A stretch of DNA of 21,717 nt from Cardiobacterium sp963553325 (GCA_963553325.1 CAUVOF010000027.1:1-21717); one strand, 5' to 3'; numbered from the stretch's first letter, positions 6,711-13,794 are shown. Notes: generated from the sequence alone by a model not told the origin. Numbers and translations: made by a program.

Positions 6711-7676
6711 TTACAAATTCTTGCCAAAAAATCCGGTCAATTTATCTACTGCCTGCTTGACGTATTCCGGCTTCCAATACGTTTCAATATGGGTTGCGCC
6801 GGGAATCTTGAATAATTCCTTATTGTCCGTACCGGTCGCGTTGGCAAAGACTTCTTCAGTCATATAAAGCGAATCGGCCTTGTCGCCGGCAATCATTAAC
6901 AGCGGTTGGTTAATCAAATCGACATTGGTATTGACGTCAAATTCCATCAAATCCAGCAGGCTGCTCACTGTGCTATTAGTCTTGGAATTGGGATGGAAAT
7001 GGGTTTGTGCGTAGTATTCATAGCCTTGACGATATAAATCCACTGGAATGACGGCGACTTGTTCCGGCGTCATGCCTGCACCGAATTCCGGCGTGTATTG
7101 CACCTCACCCATTTGTGCTTCTTTAGCTTTCGCGGCAGCGGCATCGGCGAGGCGTTTTTGAATCGTGTCTTTTTGGCTGCGCATATAACCATTGCGGCGG
7201 GCATCGCCGGTATTGAACATGCTGACGGTAGCGACGGATTTGAAACGCTTGTCCGTTTGTGCCGCCTTAATTGAATAACCGCCGCCACAAATGCCAAGCA
7301 AGCCCAAATGCTCGCTGTCTGCGCCCTGATAGGCAGCATCAAAAGCAATGGTGATATAGCCTTGTTCTGCCAATTTTTACGCATAAAATCCAGCGACTTG
7401 TTCTTTAACGCCGCCATTTGGGTGAGCGACCACAATTGCTGGATATTTCTTGGCCGGGTCATAATTGGCGGGCGTATAAACATTGGCGGCAATTTCAATG
7501 CCGGTTTGCTTTTGTGTATATTTCACCGGATGAATATGGATTTTGCCATCTTCATTTTTGCTGATAGCGTCTGCATAAGTTAGGGTAAAGGGGTTGTTTT
7601 TATAATCGTTGACCATTGTATAATCTCCCAAAGTTAATGCCATGGCGGCGGTAATCATCAAAGTTTTGATTTGCAT
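6711..7676 (-). pseudogene. Exported alpha/beta hydrolase (YcjY/dienelactone-hydrolase-like), broken
   Basis: The frame begins at 7676 (MQIKTLMITAAMALTLG, GGAG upstream) and carries NVYTPANYDPAKKYPAIVV and AHPNGGVKEQVAGFYA. It then hits TAA at 7377-7379. The same frame continues without a shift as KLAEQGYITIAFDAAYQG, LGLLGICGGGYSIKAA, VATVSMFNTGDARRNGYM, and ends in MIAGDKADSLYMTEE and GATHIETYWKPEYVKQAVD. The stop replaces one codon that is usually Lys or Gln in YAxxLAEQGY. About 35-40 residues usually found between AYQG and the LGICGGG elbow are also missing (junction near 7310-7325). One substitution plus an internal deletion makes an active enzyme unlikely. The N-terminus resembles a signal peptide, pointing to a periplasmic role. 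It is transcribed divergently from the LysR gene. Family confident, substrate unknown. Confidence 0.85.
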
Positions 7677-7791
7677 CGTTACTCCATAAAATCTCGCGAA
7701 ATGCGAGGCGCGCATTATACACAGGCAAATTAGCATGATTACGCAGAATTATTGCATACGCCTGTGAAGTAAATTCAGCAATGAGGTAGAG
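7677..7791. promoter_or_regulatory. Divergent control region between hydrolase and LysR genes
   Basis: The minus strand has a perfect -10 hexamer TATAAT (7719-7714) facing the hydrolase gene but no recognisable -35 box at the right distance, as expected for an activator-dependent promoter. Inverted arms CACAGGC (7720-7726) and GCCTGTG (7760-7766), 40 bp apart, could be the LysR binding site. The layout is typical of a LysR regulator controlling its divergent neighbour. The specific sites are inference. Confidence 0.5.
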
Positions 7792-8679
7792 ATGAACAGA
7801 AATTTCAACGACCTATACATTTTTCTGGTGGTCGCCCGGCAAAAGAATTTCACCCAGGCAGCGAAGCAGTTGGACGTCTCGCCTTCGGCGGTAAGCCACG
7901 CAATGAATGCACTGGAAGAGCGACTCGGCGTCAAATTGTTTAACCGCACCACGCGCAGCGTTTCCACAACCGATGCCGGGCAACAATTCTACGAACGGAT
8001 TGCGCCACTCTTTACGGCAATTCGTGAAGAGGTGCAGGAAATGGGGCGCTTTCGTAATACTACCGTGGGCAAAGTCCGCATCAATGTTTCGGAAAATGTC
8101 GCAGTGAATATCATCTATCCCAAATTGCGCGATTTCTTGCCGCAATATCCTGAATTGCAGGTCGAGCTTTATATCAATAACGGCAATATAGATATTGTGG
8201 CAGAGCGTTTTGATATGGGCGTGCGCATGGGCTCGGAAGTAGCGCAAGATATGGTCGCAATTCGTATCGCCCCAGATTTCAAAATGCTTACCGTTGCAAG
8301 CGCAGATTATTTACAGAAAAAAGGCACGCCGCAAACCCCGCAAGCATTGGCAACGCATCAATGTATTGGTCTTTCTATCAATACCTATGAGCATTTAATG
8401 GCATGGCATTATTGGCAGAATAATACAGAAACCAAAGCGGATATTTTTTATTCGCCCGTTTTTAACAGCAATCAATTGCTGCGCATGGCAGTGTTGGATG
8501 GTATTGGCATTGCCTAGATGCCGGAATAAATGGTGCATGAAGATATTGCCAGCGGCCGCCTGATAGAAATTCTTGGCGATTACCGCATGACCTATCCCGG
8601 CGCGCATTTGTATTTCCCGAAAAACCGGCACAAGCCCAATGGATTGCAGGCGCTGATTGATGCCTTGCGTTGGGAATAA
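7792..8679 (+). pseudogene. LysR-family transcription regulator with two in-frame stops
   Basis: The intact frame would give 295 residues, the normal LysR length. The N-terminal winged helix (FNDLYIFLVVARQKNFTQAA, then LDVSPSAVSHAMNALEERLG and KLFNRTTRSVSTTDAG) and the effector-binding domain are all present up to LLRMAVLDGIGIA. TAG follows at 8515-8517, then Met-Pro-Glu, then TAA at 8527-8529. The frame continues as MVHEDIASGRLIEILGDY to a final TAA at 8677-8679. Relatives have an aromatic residue at both stop positions (Trp or Tyr, as in GIAxLPExMV), so each can be explained by few base changes. The truncated product keeps the DNA-binding domain but lacks about 55 C-terminal residues. A ribosome-binding site (GAGGT) precedes ATG 7792. 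Confidence 0.88.
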
Positions 8680-8691
8680 CGACTAAATCAT

Positions 8692-8716
8692 AAGCCGCCT
8701 ACAGGCGGCTTTTTTA
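8692..8716 (+). terminator. Rho-independent terminator after the LysR pseudogene
   Basis: An 8-bp stem (AAGCCGCC 8692-8699, GGCGGCTT 8704-8711) with a TACA loop runs into a T-rich tail (8710-8716), 12 bp after the last stop codon. Confidence 0.85.
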
Positions 8717-8722
8717 TTTCGT

Positions 8723-9003
8723 TTATTCTTCATCCGCTTCTATTGCGCGCTCGCCAATCAAGCTGCGTTGTTGCTCGATTATCCGGTTCAGCATTTCCAG
8801 AAATTGTCCGCGTTCGTGTGCGTCCAGCACTGCAAGCACGCTGTCATTGACTGCGCGATGTCAATTCAAGCGTAACACCAGAAGGCAGCGTTTTGCGCAA
8901 GCGCTAGCCCCAGCGGTTTCAGGTGCTCGGCGAGCAAGGCGGCAAATTGGCGGGCTGCGTGGTTTACCAAATAACCGGCGAAACGTGGCGGGGAAGGAAC
9001 ATG
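8723..9003 (-). pseudogene. MarR-family regulator relic, DNA-binding domain deleted
   Basis: Two pieces of one protein are visible in different frames. The N-terminal piece (about 8992 down to 8866) reads RFAGYLVNHAARQFAALL and then AEHLKPLGLALAQ, the first helices of a MarR-family protein, and degenerates to a TGA at 8866-8868. The C-terminal piece (8860 down to 8723) reads DSVLAVLDAHERGQFLEML and then NRIIEQQRSLIGE, the closing dimerisation helix, and ends at TAA 8723-8725. The roughly 70-80 residues that normally lie between, including the winged helix, are absent. No start codon opens the first piece in frame; an ATG at 9002 is in another frame. It would have been divergent from the cytochrome b561 gene, whose upstream region still holds operator-like palindromes. 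MarR assignment is by pattern only. Confidence 0.65.
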
Positions 9004-9058
9004 GGTTTTTCGCTAAATGTGTTGGCAAATCATAAGGCTGTGGATTTTAGTAAAAAGA

Positions 9059-9122
9059 TAGCTTGCTGTTTTATCGCTTAGCTTGCTATTCTTCTTGCAC
9101 CTTGAATAGCGAGCTATTCAAG
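9059..9122. promoter_or_regulatory. Operator cluster and promoter upstream of the cytochrome b561 gene
   Basis: Three related sites lie in 64 bp: TAGCTTGCT at 9059-9067, TAGCTTGCTATTC at 9079-9091, and a 22-bp palindrome at 9101-9122 with perfect 10-bp arms (CTTGAATAGC and GCTATTCAAG) around GA. The second site is also the inverted partner of half of the third (12 of 13 bases). A sigma-70-like promoter fits inside: TTGCTG at 9064-9069, a 17-bp spacer, and TATTCT at 9087-9092. Repressor bound here would block polymerase. The palindromes resemble MarR-family operators in form, and the relic MarR gene is adjacent. That link is inference. Confidence 0.65.
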
Positions 9123-9157
9123 ACGCAAAACATACAAGATTTCAAGGAGTCATCATC

Positions 9158-9589
9158 ATGCAAACCGATACCACCACGCGCTACGGCACGATTTCCCGCT
9201 ATCTTCATTGGGCAATGGCTGCCTGCTATTTCGTTATGTTCGCCACCTCGCTCGCCTGGAACGTGAACGAAAATCTCAGATATCTCATCAAGGTACACAA
9301 GGCGGTCGGCATCTTGCTGCTCTTTTTCGCGCTGCTTCGCTTTCTTTGGGCGCTTAGCCATTTTCGTCGGCGTCCGGCGGCGGGCGCGCTGGTCAAGGTT
9401 GGGCATTTGGCGCTGTATGCGCTGATGTTCGCCGTGCCCGCTTCCGGTATGGCGCGGCAAGCGCAGGCCGCATTTGGCAATGCCCACGGCGCACTCGCTT
9501 TTCTCTTTTTCATCCTCATCGCCGGTCATATCGCGATAGCTTTCATCCACCAATTTAGAGGAGAGAAGATGCTGCAACGTATTGTCTGA
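9158..9589 (+). CDS. Cytochrome b561-type diheme membrane protein, short form
   Basis: This is a 143-residue inner-membrane protein with four hydrophobic helices (about 15-35, 45-65, 80-97, 108-130). Likely heme ligands are His17 (YLHW, helix 1), His47 (KVHKAVG, helix 2), and His110 and His124 on helix 4, fourteen residues apart as expected for two ligands on that helix. Family members (bacterial cytochrome b561, COG3038 type) move electrons between quinol and a periplasmic or membrane partner. Typical members are about 176 residues. Here the loop between helices 3 and 4 is about 30 residues shorter (SGMARQAQAAFGNAH). The frame is open and all candidate ligands remain, so it may work, but an internal deletion is possible. 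AAGGAGT (9144-9150) precedes the ATG. A secreted ABM-like protein follows after 44 bp. Confidence 0.85.
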   Translation: MQTDTTTRYGTISRYLHWAMAACYFVMFATSLAWNVNENLRYLIKVHKAVGILLLFFALLRFLWALSHFRRRPAAGALVKVGHLALYALMFAVPASGMARQAQAAFGNAHGALAFLFFILIAGHIAIAFIHQFRGEKMLQRIV

Positions 9590-9633
9590 ACGTATTTCTA
9601 CCACGCATTCACCCACATCAAGGAACTACCATC

Positions 9634-10077
9634 ATGAACCTGAAAAAAACCACCCTTGTTTCTCTTTCCGTCCTTGCCGTTGCCCTGATTGGCGGCCGCA
9701 TCGCCTTTGCCGACAAGGCAAAGCATTTTCCCGGCTGCGATAGCGTCGTGCTGATAAATGTCTTTGAAGTGCCGCCCGGCAAGGTCGCGGAGACCATTCA
9801 ATCTTGGGAGAAATCGCGCGATTTTCTCGCCGAGCAACCCGGCTATTTGCACACCCGCCTGCATCAAAACCGCGACAGCAACGGCCGTTTCCAGCTGGTT
9901 AACATCGCTCGCTGGCGTTCTGCCGCCGATTTTGAGGCGGCGACGGCAAAGATGCGCGAGACGCTGCCGAATGCGCTGCCGGAAGGCACGGTTGCCACGC
10001 CCGCACTCTATGACGTGGTGCGCAGCGACGGCAAGATGCCGCCTTTCCTTAAGGGGAAGTGCGAGAAGCAGCGTTAA
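9634..10077 (+). CDS. Secreted antibiotic-biosynthesis-monooxygenase (ABM) domain protein
   Basis: The 147 residues start with a signal peptide (MNLKKTTLVSLSVLAVALIG, likely cut after IAFA near residue 26). A single ABM-type ferredoxin-like domain follows: VVLINVFEVPPGKVAETIQS, then GYLHTRLHQN and FQLVNIARWRSAADFEAA. ABM proteins are small dimeric monooxygenases or heme- or quinone-handling proteins, usually cytosolic, so an exported one is less usual. Cys35 and Cys143 could form a disulfide in the periplasm. It sits 44 bp behind the cytochrome b561 gene with AAGGAA (9620-9625) before its ATG and shares its terminator, so the two are probably one transcript and may work together. The substrate is unknown. 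Confidence 0.8.
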   Translation: MNLKKTTLVSLSVLAVALIGGRIAFADKAKHFPGCDSVVLINVFEVPPGKVAETIQSWEKSRDFLAEQPGYLHTRLHQNRDSNGRFQLVNIARWRSAADFEAATAKMRETLPNALPEGTVATPALYDVVRSDGKMPPFLKGKCEKQR

Positions 10078-10082
10078 ATAGC

Positions 10083-10108
10083 AAAACCGCCCCGAAGGGC
10101 GGTTTTTT
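10083..10108. terminator. Bidirectional rho-independent terminator
   Basis: A 10-bp stem (AAAACCGCCC 10083-10092, GGGCGGTTTT 10097-10106) closes a CGAA loop and is followed by a T-run to 10108. On the minus strand the loop reads TTCG, a stable tetraloop. It separates the convergent ABM gene and the pilin-fusion gene and could serve both. Confidence 0.85.
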
Positions 10109-10164
10109 CTGCGGTAAAGCGGCTATCGACAGTACACTTCGCTACGAAGGTGGTTTTTGCCGTT

Positions 10165-10195
10165 TACATACAGGGTAGCGGGGTTCGTGTATGTA
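10165..10195. repeat. Inverted repeat behind the pilin-fusion gene
   Basis: Perfect 8-bp arms TACATACA (10165-10172) and TGTATGTA (10188-10195) enclose 15 nt. On the minus strand it lies 12 bp after the stop of the pilin-fusion gene but has no T-run there. A short T-run follows only on the plus strand. It could be an mRNA 3' hairpin. The role is unknown. Confidence 0.4.
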
Positions 10196-10206
10196 TATTT
10201 TTCAGG

Positions 10207-12156
10207 TTAGCGGCAGCTCTGTGGCAGGTAGCGTTTGGCAATGTCGGTTTGGCATTGCCATTGTTTGCTCGCGCGGTCGTAGTGCAGAGTGATGGTTTTG
10301 CCGTCGAAGCGGTTGGCGTTTTGCAGGGTGACCTGGATGTCGCCGTTTGCTTCTACGCGCAGGTTTTTGTCGGCCGTTTTGTATTTTTTCGCATCGATTT
10401 TTTTGCCCGCTGCGAGTGCGGCGGCGAGGTCGTGTTGCAGAGCGCTCGCCGGGAGGAGGTTCTGCGCGATGCGGCTGCGGATGGTGTAGTCCTGGTAGGC
10501 CGGCAGGGCGATGGCGGAGAGGATACCGAAGGTGGCAATGGTGGTGCTGCTGCCCACCATGCTCAGGAGGTCGTCCGCGCCGTTTTGCAGGTCGAGCGTC
10601 AGTGTCGGGTTTTTGCCGTCGCCGTGTAGGTGCAGGGCAACGGCACCGCTTGCCGGCAGTTGGCTGGCATCTGGCAGCGCCATGATGTCGAGCGGGCTTT
10701 GCGCGAGGTCGGCGTAGGCTTGCAGGCGCTTCAGGCTGTTGTAGTAGCTGTCGCGGCTGAGGTGGCGCTGGTTTTGGATGTAGGCGTAGTTGCTGTGCTG
10801 GATGTCGAGGTGTTCTTTGGCGAGCCAGTCGGCAATGGTCGGCGCGTCGGCGGCGAGGTTTTTGCGCGCAAGCAGCGGCTGCGGCAGGTCGCTGATGAGG
10901 AGGTAGTCGCCTTCTGCGCGCAGGTAGTAGTGGTTTTGTAGTTGGCTCATCAGGGTGTTGAAGGCGGTATCTGCGGGCTTTTTGAAGACGTTATCTTGTT
11001 CGCTGAGTTTGGCACCTTGCGCGGCAAGGCTGGTGAAGGCGAGGTGCTCGATGCCGTCTTGCAGGGTTTCGCGTTTGTTGAGGATGCTGCGGTCTTGTAG
11101 TTTGGTGAGCAGGGCTTCGAGCGCGGGTTTGGCGCTTTGTGGCAGGACGAGGTAGCTGCCGTTGTCGTCGGCGAGGTAGTGGATGGTGCCGAGGGCGGCG
11201 AGGTCGTCGGCGCTGATGCCAAGGGCTTGTTGTAGGGTTTGTTTGATTTTGCCGCTGCTGTCGGCGAGGCCGTCGATTTGTGCGTCGTTTGGCAGGGTAA
11301 GGGCGGCAAGGGCGCTGATGTCGCCCTGGTAGGGCAGTTTGAGCGCGTCGGTGGTCGCTTGTGGCAGGTTGAGCGGCGCGTTATCCGGCTGGACGAGGCT
11401 GATTTGCAGGCGCGGGCGTTCGTTTTGTACGCTCCAGGCGAGAGCGAGTTGTTCGGCGTGGTCGATGCCGAGTTTTTCGAGTAGCGGTTTGTATTCGCGG
11501 AGTTTTTGTTGGAGGAGCGGGTTTTGTGGGTCTAGCCAGAGGTAGAAGCCGTCAGCTTCGGGGTCGAGGCGGGTTTGCAGGGCGCTAAAGGGGGCGTCGC
11601 CGCCGTCTTCGTTGAGGTATTTGAGGCTGTCCGCCGGGTTTTTGACGAGGCCGGTGCTGAAGAGCAGGCGTTGTGCGCTGCTGTCGTAGCGGTAGGCGAT
11701 GGGCGGCGCGCCACGTTGTTCGATGCTGCCGGCGCTGATCTTCCACGGCGCGGGGAAGGTTTGCGCCAAAGTTTGTTGTAGGGTTTGTTCGTCAGGGAAT
11801 GCGGCGCTGGCGGCTATCAGCAGGTTGAGTTCGTTTTTGTCCTGGATGAGGGCGATTTCCAGCGGTGCGTCGAGGTGTTGTTGCAGGTTTTGCAGGGGCG
11901 CGCGGGCTTCTTCGGGCAGCAGGGTAATCAGACGCTGGATAAGGGCGCTGCGCACGGCGCTGGTTTGCGCGCGGTAGGCGTCGTTTTGGTAGGCGGCGCT
12001 CGCAGCGAGTTTGTGGTTTTCGAGGAACCAGAGGTTGGGCAGGCGCAGGTAGGCGGTGGTTTGTGGCGGCAGGTTTTGTTGTAGCCAGCTGGTGGGCGCG
12101 GCGTGGGCGCTGCTGATGGCGAGGGTGAGAGCGGCGGCGATGTGGCGCAATTTCAT
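10207..12156 (-). CDS. Exported protein with DUF3352-like body fused to a C-terminal type IV pilin-like domain
   Basis: This is a 649-residue protein. A signal peptide is visible at 1-19 (MKLRHIAAALTLAISSAHA). The body, to about residue 535, begins WLQQNLPPQTTAYLRLPNLW, which recalls DUF3352 proteins, and has a repetitive layout of LP-x-L motifs and amphipathic helices; its role is unknown. From residue 537 the sequence becomes pilin-like. TTIATFGILSAIALPAYQDY and then TIRSRIAQ match the hydrophobic N-terminal helix of type IV pilins, and the end WQCQTDIAKRYLPQSCR has the paired cysteines (635, 648) of the pilin D-region. These are the only cysteines in the protein. The prepilin cleavage motif (G-FTLIE) is absent, so it is unlikely to be processed as a pilin; the helix probably acts as a membrane anchor. 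AAGGAC precedes ATG 12156. A terminator separates it from gpmA. Confidence 0.75.
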   Translation of the reverse strand: MKLRHIAAALTLAISSAHAAPTSWLQQNLPPQTTAYLRLPNLWFLENHKLAASAAYQNDAYRAQTSAVRSALIQRLITLLPEEARAPLQNLQQHLDAPLEIALIQDKNELNLLIAASAAFPDEQTLQQTLAQTFPAPWKISAGSIEQRGAPPIAYRYDSSAQRLLFSTGLVKNPADSLKYLNEDGGDAPFSALQTRLDPEADGFYLWLDPQNPLLQQKLREYKPLLEKLGIDHAEQLALAWSVQNERPRLQISLVQPDNAPLNLPQATTDALKLPYQGDISALAALTLPNDAQIDGLADSSGKIKQTLQQALGISADDLAALGTIHYLADDNGSYLVLPQSAKPALEALLTKLQDRSILNKRETLQDGIEHLAFTSLAAQGAKLSEQDNVFKKPADTAFNTLMSQLQNHYYLRAEGDYLLISDLPQPLLARKNLAADAPTIADWLAKEHLDIQHSNYAYIQNQRHLSRDSYYNSLKRLQAYADLAQSPLDIMALPDASQLPASGAVALHLHGDGKNPTLTLDLQNGADDLLSMVGSSTTIATFGILSAIALPAYQDYTIRSRIAQNLLPASALQHDLAAALAAGKKIDAKKYKTADKNLRVEANGDIQVTLQNANRFDGKTITLHYDRASKQWQCQTDIAKRYLPQSCR

Positions 12157-12177
12157 GAGATGTCCTTTTGGTTAGGG

Positions 12178-12205
12178 AAAAAATGGGCGACCGCTTTGGT
12201 CGCCC
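12178..12205 (-). terminator. Rho-independent terminator of gpmA
   Basis: An 8-bp stem (GGGCGACC 12185-12192, GGTCGCCC 12198-12205), a 5-nt loop, then A and six T on the minus strand. It lies between gpmA and the pilin-fusion gene. Confidence 0.85.
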
Positions 12206-12226
12206 GGATGAGACGGGGTTAGCAGG

Positions 12227-12913
12227 TCAAAACAGCTCCGGCGCGGAGACGATGTTGAGCTTGTCGTCAAGGTCGAAGATGAGCGGTGTGCCGGTCGGCA
12301 GGTTCAGTTCCAGGATTTTTTCGTCGCTGATGTTGAGTAGGTATTTGATAAGCGCGCGCAAGCTGTTGCCGTGGGCGGCGATGAGGACGTTTTTGCCCTG
12401 GCGCAGTTCGGGGGCGATGTTGCTGTCCCAGTAGGGCAGGACGCGCGCTATGGTGTCTTTCAGGCTTTCACCGACCGGCATTTCTTCTGCGGGGACTTCG
12501 CGGTAGCGGCGGTCGTTTGCCGGGTAGTGTTCGCTTGCCTTGTCGATGGCAGGCGGCGGCACGTCAAAGCTGCGACGCCAGATGTGGACTTGTTCATCGC
12601 CGTATTTTTTGGCGGTTTCGGCTTTGTTCAGCCCTTGCAGGCCGCCATAGTGGCGCTCGTTCAGGCGCCAGCTTTTGTATTCGGGTATCCACAGCTGGTC
12701 GCAGTGTTCGAGCAGGAGGTGCAGCGTCTTGATGGCGCGTTTTTGGTAGGAGGTGAAGGCAACGTCAAAGAGGATGCCTTTGTCTTTCAGCAGTTTGCCG
12801 CCGGCGATGGCTTCTTCGACGCCTTGCGCGGTCAAATCAACATCAACCCAGCCGGTGAAGCGGTTGGAGAGGTTCCATTCGCTTTGGCCGTGGCGGGAAA
12901 GGACGAGTTTCAT
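12227..12913 (-). CDS. gpmA: 2,3-bisphosphoglycerate-dependent phosphoglycerate mutase
   Basis: This cytosolic glycolytic enzyme interconverts 3- and 2-phosphoglycerate through a phosphohistidine. The 228 residues begin MKLVLSRHGQSEWN with the catalytic His8. Glu86 lies in LNERHYGGLQG, and the second histidine is His181 in AAHGNSLRALIKYL. FTGWVDVDLTAQG and RSFDVPPPAI are further family signatures. Length is in the shorter range typical of dPGM proteins. The start has a strong AAAGGAG upstream. It is a single-gene unit with its own terminator, divergent from the HAD gene at 13017. Confidence 0.97.
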   Translation of the reverse strand: MKLVLSRHGQSEWNLSNRFTGWVDVDLTAQGVEEAIAGGKLLKDKGILFDVAFTSYQKRAIKTLHLLLEHCDQLWIPEYKSWRLNERHYGGLQGLNKAETAKKYGDEQVHIWRRSFDVPPPAIDKASEHYPANDRRYREVPAEEMPVGESLKDTIARVLPYWDSNIAPELRQGKNVLIAAHGNSLRALIKYLLNISDEKILELNLPTGTPLIFDLDDKLNIVSAPELF

Positions 12914-12967
12914 GGTGTGCTCCTTTGGAGGTGAAGGGAAGGTAACGATTCGTTAGCATTGTATTCC

Positions 12968-12987
12968 ATAGCGCCGGCGCGCGCTAT
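12968..12987. promoter_or_regulatory. Inverted repeat between gpmA and the divergent HAD gene
   Basis: Arms ATAGCGC (12968-12974) and GCGCTAT (12981-12987) enclose CGGCGC, midway between two divergent start codons. A -10-like TACAAT for gpmA (12963-12958, minus strand) lies beside it. No convincing -35 is visible on either side. It could be an operator for the shared control region. Function not established. Confidence 0.35.
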
Positions 12988-13016
12988 AAGATGGCTTTTT
13001 TCTCTGGAGGTTTCGG

Positions 13017-13736
13017 ATGAAAGGCGATTTTTTGTTTTTGGATATTGACGGCTGTCTGTCTCGCGGCAAGTACGCGCCATTTGACGCGCAAGCCTTGCAG
13101 GCTCTCGCCGCGATGGCGCGCGATGCGGAAACAGAGGTGGTGCTATGCACCGGGCGATCGCTGTCGTATGTGGAGGCGATTGCGCAGTTCGCGCCTTTTG
13201 GCCGTTATGCGGTGACTGACCAGGGCGCGCTGCTTTTTGATTATTTGGAAGATGAGGTGGTGTACGCGCCGCAGCTAACGCCACAGGTGCGCGAACGCAG
13301 CGCCGAGTTGGCGCGTTATCTGGCGGCACACGGCGACAGTTTTGCGGTGCGCTGGAAGATGAGCCACGGCAAGGAAGCTTGTGTCTCGCTGGTTGCCGAA
13401 AAAGGCAAACAGGCGGAAGACGTGCGTGCGGTGCTTGAGGCGCATTTGCAAACGGATGGTTTTGACCTGCACTGCTCCGGGCGGGCACTCGATATTATTC
13501 CGCATGGCGTTAGCAAATGGACGGGCGCGCAGTTTTTCTTCGCGCATTACGGCAAAAAAGCAACACGCATTGCCGCTATTGGCGATTCTGCTGGCGATTT
13601 GCCGATTTTGACGCAGGCGGATTTTGCCGCTTGTCCCGCCAACGCTGCGGATTCGGTAAAGGCGGTTTGCGATTATGTCAGCGATGCCGATGAGGTTTAC
13701 GGCGTGACCGATATTTTTCGTCGCTTTTTCTTGTAG
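13017..13736 (+). CDS. HAD-superfamily (IIB-like) phosphatase
   Basis: This 239-residue cytosolic hydrolase has motif I FLDIDGCL (Asp9, Asp11), motif II LCTGRS, a motif III lysine in PHGVSKW and motif IV AIGDSAGDLPIL. The cap position and SKW/GDSAGDLP wording fit the HAD-IIB group that includes phosphoglycolate, sucrose-phosphate and mannosyl-3-phosphoglycerate phosphatases. Motif I has Cys where Thr is usual after DxDG, a modest deviation. GGAGG lies just upstream of ATG 13017. The gene is alone on the plus strand between gpmA (divergent) and dolP (convergent). The neighbouring gpmA hints at phosphoglycerate-type substrates, but that is only suggestive. Confidence 0.85.
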   Translation: MKGDFLFLDIDGCLSRGKYAPFDAQALQALAAMARDAETEVVLCTGRSLSYVEAIAQFAPFGRYAVTDQGALLFDYLEDEVVYAPQLTPQVRERSAELARYLAAHGDSFAVRWKMSHGKEACVSLVAEKGKQAEDVRAVLEAHLQTDGFDLHCSGRALDIIPHGVSKWTGAQFFFAHYGKKATRIAAIGDSAGDLPILTQADFAACPANAADSVKAVCDYVSDADEVYGVTDIFRRFFL

Positions 13737-13754
13737 TAGTTTGACGAAGACGAT

Positions 13755-13778
13755 AAAGCCGGGTGAATGCCCGGCTTT
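13755..13778. terminator. Hairpin between the convergent HAD and dolP genes
   Basis: A 9-bp stem (AAAGCCGGG 13755-13763, CCCGGCTTT 13770-13778) with a 6-nt loop. T-runs are short on both strands, so it is a modest terminator, but its position between two convergent stop codons (13736 and 13795) supports shared use. Confidence 0.65.
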
Positions 13779-13794
13779 GTGGTTGAAGGGGTTT

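Noticed and set aside
6428..6727. A 99-residue reading frame ending in EKAPLPVGEGLG
   Set aside because: It is the flavodoxin 5' end running into the inserted element. The last ~30 residues are translated repeat DNA, not a real protein end, and the residues before the Met at 6640 precede the signal peptide.
7377..8529. Programmed stop-codon readthrough, since both the hydrolase and the LysR gene continue in frame after stops
   Set aside because: Both TAA and TAG are used, one gene has two stops, the hydrolase also has a deletion, and no recoding structure is visible. Decay explains it better.
8717..9157. Palindromes and half-open frames taken as a small RNA gene
   Set aside because: The coding remnants match MarR helices and the palindromes lie at a promoter. 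Nothing indicates a separate RNA with promoter and terminator.
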